21,603 nucleotides of DNA from an uncultured Vampirovibrio sp. (GTDB lineage Bacteria > Cyanobacteriota > Vampirovibrionia > Gastranaerophilales > Gastranaerophilaceae). Below the pieces are notes generated by a model that had not been told where the DNA came from, searched no databases, and worked only from the letters and a program-made list of their open reading frames with translations. Each line of letters begins with the position of its first letter. Position 1 is the first letter of the stretch. The stretch is from the NCBI GenBank assembly GCA_910583725.1, contig CAJTXZ010000026.1, positions 12,580-34,182 on the forward strand, read 5' to 3'. This document shows, in pieces, positions 6,472 through 13,297 of the stretch. The translations under genes were made by a program, and so were the position numbers.

Positions 6472-7806
6472 ATGGAAAACATTTCTCCAATAGATAAATT
6501 ATTATCCGCCCTTGAGTATGATACAATCCTTAGAGAAGATGTATGGACAAAAGAACATGCATACCACGGCATTGGCGAACATTGTTTTAAAAAATGGGTT
6601 GCAAATATTCTCCCGTCTGAACTCTTAAAACGAAACATAAAGGACGCGGTCAATTCTATCGTCACCCTCTGCGAGTGCCATACATTTTATAATAAATTTC
6701 CAAACCCTGTCTATTCGCCTGATTATGGTGACAAATGGGGAAGAAGCGCTAATTATATTGAAATAAATAACAGGGCAATAGCTGAAATGGAAGGTAATAT
6801 CTGTAAAAACGGTTTGTTATCCTCAATTAAAATGCTTCCTGCAATCTTTCCCTCTGCAAAAAGCTGGGCAAACTGCGTAATATTATCCCAAATTTTTCCA
6901 AATATCTACGGTGATGGCTACAACAAAGGTTCTTTTGAAGAAAACTCCCTCTATGGCACAAAAATTGGCGGAAAATATTCAAAAAATATAATCTGTGAAG
7001 AAATTTTAGATAAAATTACCGCAGAGGAGCAATTAAAGGCCTTCAATGACCTTGCGCACTTTAGAGGCCTTAAAACCGGCTTCCGCGTTGCAATTTCAGC
7101 CGGCCAAATTAAAATTGCAAAGGATGATTATTCAGATGAGCCATTTAATTGGGATAATTATGAACATCAGGAACTTTTTATAAACGAATGCGCCAAGCTT
7201 ATGAATCTTGGCTTTGAGGCTATGTATATTGATTCAGCTAAGCATATAGGAGGACATGATTGCATTAACTATGCAGGCGTCGGCAAACTGCCAAACTATG
7301 GTCAAATGCAATACATCTTAAATGAAATCAGGGCCCGCTCAGGCTCTTTTACCATAAGCTTTGTGGGTGAAAAAAGCACAGGCGACTTTGAAAGATATAA
7401 AAATCTGGGTCTTACGGCAGGCACGGCCTTTGTTGATGCTAATGATTTTAATTCGGTAAAATATTGGGCTGAAAAAACAAAGTATGACAGAAACTATGCC
7501 CCGGGTGTTGAGGTTTCTAATGATAATGACCCCGGCGGAGCCACCTATGAAGAAAGGCTGAATAGAATCCGTGCCATGCTCTTTGCAAGTGAATTCCCGT
7601 CTGATAAACTTCCAAGCTTTATGCAAATGCATGATATTTTTCCCCTCCGCTATGATACAAATACCCATCATCTAATGATGACAAACCCTTCATACTCAAC
7701 GGATGGCAAAAAAGAAAGCCACTGGGAAAATCTTTTCACAAAAGATGATGGCAGAAATTATAATCATATGGTTGGTGAAATCTTTGCCCATGCCCTTTGT
7801 CATTAG
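6472..7806 (+). CDS. Possible GH13-like (alpha-amylase-like) TIM-barrel protein
   Basis: This 444-residue protein has no signal peptide. I do not recognise a precise family, but pieces are arranged like the conserved regions of alpha-amylase family enzymes. They are AHFRGLKTGFRV (195-206), GFEAMYIDSAKHIGGHD (247-263, compare GxRxDxxKH), SFVGEKS (296-302, a candidate acid Glu300), GTAFVDANDF (317-326) and QMHDIF (385-390, compare the HD of region IV). The Arg normally two residues before the nucleophile Asp is Tyr252 here, and no DxxxNH region I is evident. A non-catalytic or diverged member, or a different barrel family, is therefore possible. The start follows aaggag at ideal spacing. It is divergent from the antiporter gene and not obviously in an operon. 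Confidence 0.45.
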   Translation: MENISPIDKLLSALEYDTILREDVWTKEHAYHGIGEHCFKKWVANILPSELLKRNIKDAVNSIVTLCECHTFYNKFPNPVYSPDYGDKWGRSANYIEINNRAIAEMEGNICKNGLLSSIKMLPAIFPSAKSWANCVILSQIFPNIYGDGYNKGSFEENSLYGTKIGGKYSKNIICEEILDKITAEEQLKAFNDLAHFRGLKTGFRVAISAGQIKIAKDDYSDEPFNWDNYEHQELFINECAKLMNLGFEAMYIDSAKHIGGHDCINYAGVGKLPNYGQMQYILNEIRARSGSFTISFVGEKSTGDFERYKNLGLTAGTAFVDANDFNSVKYWAEKTKYDRNYAPGVEVSNDNDPGGATYEERLNRIRAMLFASEFPSDKLPSFMQMHDIFPLRYDTNTHHLMMTNPSYSTDGKKESHWENLFTKDDGRNYNHMVGEIFAHALCH

Positions 7807-7925
7807 AGATTTACCGGAAATTATATAGCATTTTCCGCTAAAAATGGCTAAAATTCTCACCCCAAACTTGTTTCAGGGTCTTGTAATATAAGTTTCGATT
7901 TAGCGCTGTTGTTATCCTGTTTATT

Positions 7926-7949
7926 ATAAATGCCAATTTATGCTATAAT
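7926..7949 (+). promoter_or_regulatory. hicBA promoter with overlapping palindromic operator candidate
   Basis: An extended -10 box tgcTATAAT ends at 7949, only 6 nt before ATG 7956, with no Shine-Dalgarno between them. Immediately upstream lies a perfect inverted repeat ATAAAT-gcca-ATTTAT (7926-7941), abutting the TG element. Toxin-antitoxin operons are commonly repressed by their antitoxin at such a site. Binding here is inference, and this HicB lacks an obvious separate DNA-binding domain. Confidence 0.55.
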
Positions 7950-7955
7950 TAAAAT

Positions 7956-8144
7956 ATGAAATTTGATGTTGTTTTACATAAAGATGAAGATGGCTTCTGG
8001 GCAGAGGTGCCGGCATTAAAAGGATGTTTTTCCCAAGGGGAAACAATGGAAGAGGCTATTGAAAACATTAAAGAAGCAATAACGGCCTGGCTTTCCGTTG
8101 ATATTCAAAATGGCGACGGCGAGATAATTACAGTTGCCTTATGA
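7956..8144 (+). CDS. hicB: HicB-like antitoxin (short form)
   Basis: This 62-residue protein is the antitoxin of a type II toxin-antitoxin pair. The core MKFDVVLHKDEDGFWAEVP, then ALKGCFSQGETMEEAIENI, is the partially degraded RNase H-like HicB fold, with the usual GC.(S/T)QG and EEAxxNxxEA patterns. It ends right after this domain, so the C-terminal HTH or ribbon-helix-helix domain of longer HicB proteins is missing. The stop overlaps the toxin start in ATGA (8141-8144), coupling translation. Antitoxin-first order is common for short HicB forms. It should bind HicA and block its active site. Confidence 0.88.
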   Translation: MKFDVVLHKDEDGFWAEVPALKGCFSQGETMEEAIENIKEAITAWLSVDIQNGDGEIITVAL

Positions 8145-8359
8145 AGAACATCACTGGTAAAAAATTGTGTAAAATTTTAGAAGAAAATGGGTGGAAGCTA
8201 TCCCGAATTTCAGGTTCACACCATGTTTTTATAAAAGAAAATGAAATCGTAAGGATTGTGGTTCCTGTGCATGGCAATAAGGAAATTAAAACTGGACTAT
8301 TAAAAGCCATCTTAAAAACAGCTGGTCTTTTGTCTTTGTTTTTTACACTGCTGTCCTGA
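8141..8359 (+). CDS. hicA: HicA-like mRNA interferase toxin
   Basis: This 72-residue toxin has the HicA double-stranded-RNA-binding-like fold. It shows GKKLCKILEENGWKLSRISG, followed by the catalytic-His motif GSHHVF (25-30) and the strand IVRIVVPVHGNKEIKTGLLK, ending in ILKTAGL. HicA proteins cleave mRNA independently of ribosomes and halt growth until neutralised by HicB. Key residues, including His27 or His28, are present, so it appears intact. The hydrophobic tail (LLSLFFTLLS) is a few residues longer than in many HicA proteins. It is translated by stop-start overlap from hicB. Confidence 0.9.
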   Translation: MKNITGKKLCKILEENGWKLSRISGSHHVFIKENEIVRIVVPVHGNKEIKTGLLKAILKTAGLLSLFFTLLS

Positions 8360-8427
8360 ATTTAGTTGAATTTTCTTAAAAAAAGTGCCGCCGTCTCCAA
8401 ATTCGGCTCAGCCTCTTTTAAAGCCTT

Positions 8428-9402
8428 TTAAAGCGCCGCCTTGTTTAAAGGATTTTCCCTTAACACCCCTTTCTGATACAATTCATCCATCAAAAGAAAA
8501 TCAAAATATTTAACCTCATCCCTTGAATAATCACATAAATTTTCCTGTGTAAATTTTGTAGAATTAATTTTAAAATAAGGCAGTTGTTTTATTGGTGTAA
8601 AAGTCTCCGTTCCCTGATGATAAAGATAATCCTCAATATAGCTGCCGATATCCGTATTTCTTTTTATGTTAGCTAAATACGCTAATTCATCATTAAGGCT
8701 CTTAAAACTTGCCTCTGGCTCGCATATATTAAAAAGCTTATCCATTACTTTGGCAAAAATCTTCAGACTTTTTCTGCTAAACGTATAGTCATAGAATAAT
8801 AGTTTTTTATCATCATCCCGACCTAAAATATTTTGCTCCCTCAAATAATCTTTATATCCTTCAAAATATTCCAGGCCGCTAAATCCCATTGGAATGTCAT
8901 ATTTGCTCATGCCTCTTAATTTTGATATCGGAAGATATTTTACCTCCACCCCCATAAATTCCATCGCCCTTGCAATGAGCGCCGGCGAGCGCCCGATTGA
9001 AATAAATACATAATTATCCTTTCCATAGTCTTTATCCAGTTTGTTTTTTAAAATAATTCCAAGCTCTGCATTTGCCTTTGCGGCTGCTATTTCAAGTTTA
9101 TTGCAATTCTTTTTTATTTTTTCTTTTTCAATCTTGCTTAATTTTTTGTATTCTGATATTGAAATCTTATCCTTTTTTCTGTAAAAATTTTTGTGGTCAA
9201 AATATCCTGTTGGAATATAGGCCCCATCGCATTTTTTGTGCTCCCGGAAATATAGTCCGGATGCTATTTCTGCCTTTGGTGCCTCTATGGGTCCAAAATA
9301 TTTTGAGCCCTTTCTTTTCTTTTTGTTGCACCTGTCTTCCGGCGTATATTTTGCAAGAGGTGTGAACAGGTTATGTGTATATCTGATTACTGAAATTTTC
9401 AT
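8428..9402 (-). CDS. Uncharacterised protein with phosphoribosyltransferase-like segment
   Basis: This 324-residue soluble protein is not assigned to a named family. The middle looks like a type I phosphoribosyltransferase fold: VFISIGRSPALIARAMEFMG (132-151), then VEVKYLPIS, and about 50 residues on LLFYDYTFSRKSL (201-213). That last segment sits where a PRPP-binding loop (hydrophobic run, acidic, T-x-G/R-x-S) would be. The N-terminus (1-60) is basic and Cys/Lys-rich (DRCNKKKRKGSK). The C-terminal third is helical and charged. No signal peptide is seen and no Shine-Dalgarno is clear. It is convergent with hicA and divergent from the Fe-S operon. The fold assignment is inference from spacing and pattern only. 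Confidence 0.5.
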   Translation of the reverse strand: MKISVIRYTHNLFTPLAKYTPEDRCNKKKRKGSKYFGPIEAPKAEIASGLYFREHKKCDGAYIPTGYFDHKNFYRKKDKISISEYKKLSKIEKEKIKKNCNKLEIAAAKANAELGIILKNKLDKDYGKDNYVFISIGRSPALIARAMEFMGVEVKYLPISKLRGMSKYDIPMGFSGLEYFEGYKDYLREQNILGRDDDKKLLFYDYTFSRKSLKIFAKVMDKLFNICEPEASFKSLNDELAYLANIKRNTDIGSYIEDYLYHQGTETFTPIKQLPYFKINSTKFTQENLCDYSRDEVKYFDFLLMDELYQKGVLRENPLNKAAL

Positions 9403-9649
9403 AGCGTTCTATTAAAAACCCGTAAATAATATTTTTTGCCCTTATTTTGATATTTGTGCGCTGGAACGTTTTGAGCTTTATTCAAGCAGAAAAACCATTC
9501 TTAATAAGAGTGTTTAGCTGTAAAAATCAGCATAAAAACAGGTAGCTTTATAATTCTTCAAATGTACAAGCTTATTTTTTGCTTTTTAAGATTGAGATAG
9601 TACAATAAACATAAAAGACAGGAATTATTACTCTTAGAGGAGAAAAAAT
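9403..9649. promoter_or_regulatory. Divergent promoter region before the Fe-S scaffold operon
   Basis: These 247 bp contain no gene. On the plus strand a -10-like TACAAT (9601-9606) with a weak ttgctt 16 nt upstream (9579-9584) would give a leader of about 38 nt ending in the strong Shine-Dalgarno agaggaga (9636-9643). The promoter for the minus-strand gene must also lie here but is not clear. Confidence 0.4.
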
Positions 9650-10351
9650 ATGAGTGAAATACAAATTTCTCACGAAGTTGAGCTTATGTGCCCGATAAAA
9701 AGGGGCGTAAAAGGCGAGCCTGCTCCAATTCCCCAGGAAGGCGAATGGACAAAGGCAAAGAAAATCGAAGATATTTCAGGCTTAACCCACGGCTGCGGCT
9801 GCTGCGCACCTCAGCAAGGCACCTGCAAATTAACACTTAATGTTAAAAACGGCATAATTCAGGAAGCACTTGTTGAAACACTGGGCTGCTCTGGCATGAC
9901 TCACTCTGCTGCAATGGCAGGCGAAATTCTTCCTGGAAAAACCATCCTTGAAGCCCTGAATACTGACCTTGTTTGTGACGCTATAAACGTTGCTATGAGA
10001 GAATTATTCTTGCAAATAGTGTACGGCAGAACCCAAACTGCATTTTCTGAAAACGGTTTGCCTGTAGGCGCCGGCTTAGAAGACCTTGGAAAGGGCTTAA
10101 GGTCTCAGGTTGGTACAATATTCTCAACCAAACAAAAAGGCCCAAGATATTTAGAAGTTGCAGAAGGCTATATTTTGGAATTAGGCCTTGACGCTAACGA
10201 TGAAATTATCGGCTATAAGTTTGTGCACCTTGGAAAAATGATGGAACAAATTAAAAAAGGTGTTGATCCAAAAGAAGCATTTGAAAAAAATATCGGCCAA
10301 TACGGCAGATTTGATGATGCTGTTAAAAAAGTTGACCCGCGAAAAGAATAA
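9650..10351 (+). CDS. NifU/IscU-like iron-sulfur cluster assembly scaffold protein
   Basis: This 233-residue cytoplasmic protein is related to NifU-N/IscU scaffolds, on which Fe-S clusters are built before transfer. Cys residues sit in GLTHGCGCCAPQQGTCK (44-60; Cys49, 51, 52, 59), LGCSGMTHSAAMAGE (79-93; Cys80) and LVCD (107-110; Cys109), the last two in the positions expected for scaffold ligands. It is longer than IscU (about 130 residues), with extra sequence at both ends and an additional HGCGCC cluster. The start follows agagga at good spacing. It is separated by 76 bp from the GGGtGRT gene, a pairing I recall from other anaerobes. A housekeeping SufBC or IscS is not visible here. Confidence 0.8.
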   Translation: MSEIQISHEVELMCPIKRGVKGEPAPIPQEGEWTKAKKIEDISGLTHGCGCCAPQQGTCKLTLNVKNGIIQEALVETLGCSGMTHSAAMAGEILPGKTILEALNTDLVCDAINVAMRELFLQIVYGRTQTAFSENGLPVGAGLEDLGKGLRSQVGTIFSTKQKGPRYLEVAEGYILELGLDANDEIIGYKFVHLGKMMEQIKKGVDPKEAFEKNIGQYGRFDDAVKKVDPRKE

Positions 10352-10427
10352 TCTGCTTCATTAAGGGCTGATTTAGAAATTATTCGTTAATAGTAAATAC
10401 AAATAAAACTATAAGGAAACAAATAAT

Positions 10428-11426
10428 ATGATAAAATTTGAAGGACAAGACAGGCGCCAGGCCAAGCTCGACAAGGTTTTACCGGAATACGGCTTTAAAA
10501 CTTTGGAAGATGCCCAGGCTCTATGCCTTTCTAAAGGAATAAATGTTGAAGAAATAGTAAAAGGCATTCAGCCAATCGCTTTTGAAAACGCTGTTTGGGC
10601 CTATACCTTGGGTTGTGCTATTGCACTTAAAAAAGGCACAAAAACCGCTGCTGATGCCGCTGAAGCTATCGGCCTTGGTTTGCAGGCATTTGCTGTACCC
10701 GGCTCTGTTGGCGACACAAGAAAAGTAGGCCTTGGTCATGGTAATTTGGGTGCTATGCTTTTAAGAGAGGAAACAAAATGCTTCTGCTTCCTCGCTGGCC
10801 ATGAATCTTTTGCTGCAGCAGAAGGCGCTATTGGTATTGCAAGAAACGCTAACAAGGTAAGAAAAGAACCTTTAAGAGTAATCTTAAATGGTCTTGGAAA
10901 AGACGCTGCCTATATTATTTCAAGAATCAACGGCTTTACCCACGTTGAAACCCAATATGACTACAAAACAGGCAAATTAAACGTTGTAAAAGAAACTCCT
11001 TTCTCAAACGGCGAAAGAGCTAAAGTTAAAGTTTACGGCGCAGACGATGTTTCAGAAGGTGTAGCCATAATGATTTCAGAAGGTGTTGATGTTTCAATTA
11101 CAGGAAACTCAACCAACCCGACAAGATTCCAGCACCCTGTTGCAGGCACATACAAAAAATGGTGCTTTGAAAACGGCAGAAAGTACTTCTCAGTTGCTTC
11201 AGGCGGCGGCACAGGAAGAACTCTTCACCCCGATAATATGGCTGCAGGCCCTGCTTCATACGGTATGACTGACACCATGGGAAGAATGCACGGTGACGCC
11301 CAGTTTGCAGGCTCTTCAAGCGTTCCTGCTCACGTTGAGATGATGGGTGTTATTGGTATGGGCAATAACCCAATGGTAGGCGCTACCGTTGCAGTAGCTG
11401 TTGCAGTTGAAAATGCTCTAAAATAA
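10428..11426 (+). CDS. GGGtGRT protein (conserved, function unknown)
   Basis: This 332-residue protein is named for the motif GGGTGRT, here at 259-265 in SVASGGGTGRTLHPDN. The rest is rich in small residues (Gly/Ala), with further Gly loops such as GLGHGNLGAMLLREET, FLAGHESFAAAEGAIGIA and GVIGMGNNPMVGATVAVAVA. This composition suggests a compact soluble enzyme with several nucleotide- or cofactor-binding loops. No signal peptide or membrane segment is convincing. A Shine-Dalgarno aaggaa precedes the ATG. It is the second gene of the operon with the NifU-like scaffold and is followed by a strong terminator, so it may be a client or partner in Fe-S metabolism (inference). Confidence 0.85.
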   Translation: MIKFEGQDRRQAKLDKVLPEYGFKTLEDAQALCLSKGINVEEIVKGIQPIAFENAVWAYTLGCAIALKKGTKTAADAAEAIGLGLQAFAVPGSVGDTRKVGLGHGNLGAMLLREETKCFCFLAGHESFAAAEGAIGIARNANKVRKEPLRVILNGLGKDAAYIISRINGFTHVETQYDYKTGKLNVVKETPFSNGERAKVKVYGADDVSEGVAIMISEGVDVSITGNSTNPTRFQHPVAGTYKKWCFENGRKYFSVASGGGTGRTLHPDNMAAGPASYGMTDTMGRMHGDAQFAGSSSVPAHVEMMGVIGMGNNPMVGATVAVAVAVENALK

Positions 11427-11466
11427 ACTACGTAACAAAACTTAATAAAAGTTAATAAACTTTACA

Positions 11467-11504
11467 AAAATGCCGCAGATTTGAAATTTTATTTGCGGCA
11501 TTTT
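11467..11504 (+). terminator. Rho-independent terminator of the scaffold-GGGtGRT operon
   Basis: A perfect 11-bp stem aaaatgccgca (11467-11477) / tgcggcatttt (11494-11504) with a 16-nt loop starts about 40 nt after the stop codon. Its right arm supplies the first T residues, and T-rich sequence follows. Confidence 0.9.
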
Positions 11505-11986
11505 AATTCTCTTATTTTAGTCTTTTTATATATAAAGTATATACTAATATTTTCTCCCCTTCTCTCTCTTTTCTGCACGTGCAAAAAATAAAACTTCAAA
11601 TAATGCACCATTCATATTCTTTTATCTTAATATTGTGTTAAAATCCTTTTACAGTCTTTATCTTAAGCTTATCTAACGGCTCAAATATTGATTTTGCCTG
11701 GCTTTATTTATTATTCTTAACTAATATCCCTTCCAAAATCAATATTTCACGCATACTCAACAGCTTAAAACCTTATATAATGTACTTTTAGCGCTTTTGC
11801 TAAAATCACCTTTATTTTTTTCATTAAATTTTGCTGGGCCAAAATCCTTATGGTTTCATTATTTTAAACCTTTTTGCACGTGCGAATTTCAATCCTAATC
11901 GTTATTTTAGCCCTTTTTTATAAAAAACCCTGAAATTTACGCCCAAAACCCTTATGTGCCGCATATTCAGCTATTTTAAAAAACTA
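11505..11986. other. Gene-free stretch with palindromes
   Basis: About 480 bp hold no open frame of useful length. They contain two copies of the palindrome TGCACGTGC (11574-11583 and 11875-11883), with a half copy TGCACGT at 12010-12016. They also hold a perfect 14-bp inverted repeat (11683-11696 with 11734-11747; arm aaatattgattttg) around a 37-nt loop. A -10-like or RNA-gene signature was not convincing. It could be decayed sequence, a regulatory region or an unrecognised small RNA. Confidence 0.45.
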
Positions 11987-12010
11987 AAAACCCTCAATAT
12001 AGAGGGTTTT
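11987..12010 (-). terminator. Terminator downstream of the GH3 gene (works on both strands)
   Basis: A 9-bp stem aaaaccctc / gagggtttt with a 6-nt loop, flanked by A and T runs, lies about 40 nt beyond the stop codon of the minus-strand hexosaminidase gene. Its symmetry would also stop plus-strand readthrough. Confidence 0.8.
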
Positions 12011-12051
12011 GCACGTATTTAAAATCCTAAAATGCAAGAATATTAAGCCTT

Positions 12052-13146
12052 TTAGTCCTTCTTTTCGTTTGCAACAATGTTCTTTTTGAGCCTTATTATT
12101 CTTTCATAAGATTCTTGAATTCTGTATGGGTTTATAAGCCCGTCCAGGATAGCGTTTTTGATTATTTTATTCACATCATTCGCTAAATTTGGATTATGAT
12201 GTTCTCTGTTTGAGAAAAGTAAAATGTCATTTCCGGCGTTAATTGCCTGTATGACTGCTTCTTCAAGGTCATAATTCTGTCTTATTGCACCCATATCTAA
12301 ATCATCGGTAATAACAACCCCTTTAAATCCGAGTCTCTTTCTTAAAAGGCCGTTAACCGTGTTGTACGAAAGGCTTGCAGGGTAAATGTCATCATAATTT
12401 TTATTAAAAACATGAGATGTCATCACCATCTGTAAATTATTTTTAAACATTAAATTTTCATACGGCTCAAGCTCAACAGCAGTGTGCGTTTTGGTCCCAT
12501 CGGCAAAATTTAAATGTGCATCCCCATCAAGGCTTCCATGCCCTGGAAAGTGCTTTAGGGTGGTAATTATAGCCTTGTCATGGTGTGCGTTAATTAATTC
12601 GCCCGCATAGGCTGAAACCCTTGCAGGGTCTTTAGAATAGCTTCTTTCTTTTTTATGAATAACAGAGTTTTCATTTAAATCTAAATCAACACACGGTGCG
12701 AAATTAACGTTAAATAGGCTTCCTCTAAGGGTTTCAGCCATATCTGAATATATTTCATGAGCTTTTTTGGTCTCAAAACTAGACACCGCAAGGGCTGAGG
12801 GGTAATCTTTAAAACCGTTTTTAGAATTCAATCTTTGAACTTTGCCGCCCTCCATATCAACCGCAATGAAAGGCCTGGTCTGCATTCTGGTCTTGTAAAC
12901 AGCGTTTGTCATAGCGCTAAGGGCTTGCGGGCTTTTGATATTGTCTTCAAAAAATACTACACCTGTAATTTTTCCGTCGTTTAAATCTTCAACAACATCC
13001 TTAAAACCCTTTGATAGTGTGCTGTTTCCCTTAAAGCCAACCATTATCATCTGCCCTATCATTTCATCTAGGGAAGTTTCGCTTGAAAAGGCTTGCGGGG
13101 AGCACAATAGCGCCATACTTAGCAAAGTTAATATTATTTTTTTCAT
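12052..13146 (-). CDS. Secreted GH3 beta-N-acetylhexosaminidase (NagZ-like)
   Basis: This family-3 glycoside hydrolase removes N-acetylglucosamine from peptidoglycan fragments or glycans. Numbered from the upstream in-frame ATG 13152, the landmarks are IAVDMEGGKVQRL (96-108), the NagZ motif KHFPGHG (200-206) with the Asp-x-His pair DAH (211-213) expected to act as acid/base, and ITDDLDMGA (281-289) with Asp283 as likely nucleophile. It ends after the TIM barrel, as NagZ does. A Sec signal peptide (KKIILTLLSMALLCSPQAFSS) predicts export, unlike the cytoplasmic NagZ of E. coli. ATG 13146 is preferred because gga lies 6 nt upstream, while ATG 13152 abuts it. A terminator follows. It is a single-gene unit. 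Confidence 0.9.
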   Translation of the reverse strand: MKKIILTLLSMALLCSPQAFSSETSLDEMIGQMIMVGFKGNSTLSKGFKDVVEDLNDGKITGVVFFEDNIKSPQALSAMTNAVYKTRMQTRPFIAVDMEGGKVQRLNSKNGFKDYPSALAVSSFETKKAHEIYSDMAETLRGSLFNVNFAPCVDLDLNENSVIHKKERSYSKDPARVSAYAGELINAHHDKAIITTLKHFPGHGSLDGDAHLNFADGTKTHTAVELEPYENLMFKNNLQMVMTSHVFNKNYDDIYPASLSYNTVNGLLRKRLGFKGVVITDDLDMGAIRQNYDLEEAVIQAINAGNDILLFSNREHHNPNLANDVNKIIKNAILDGLINPYRIQESYERIIRLKKNIVANEKKD

Positions 13147-13204
13147 AATCATTCCAAATAAAACTAGACATATTTTAGTATAGCATAAATTTTTAGAATA
13201 CTCA

Positions 13205-13237
13205 AAAACGCCTCAGATATTGATTTTGAGGCGTTTT
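13205..13237 (-). terminator. Bidirectional terminator
   Basis: An 11-bp stem aaaacgcctca (13205-13215) / tgaggcgtttt (13227-13237) has an 11-nt loop. It lies about 60 nt beyond the stop of the minus-strand coiled-coil/EF-hand gene and upstream of the hexosaminidase gene, so it insulates the two. The plus strand has the longer T-run. Confidence 0.85.
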
Positions 13238-13297
13238 TTTTTCTTAAATTTTTTATTTATTCCTTTTTTGCTTTGCTATTAGGGCCTTTCAGGATAT

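Noticed and set aside
7827..7851. Terminator after the GH13-like gene
   Set aside because: The hairpin tagcatttt / aaaatggcta has a bulge and no T-run after it, so support is too weak to annotate.
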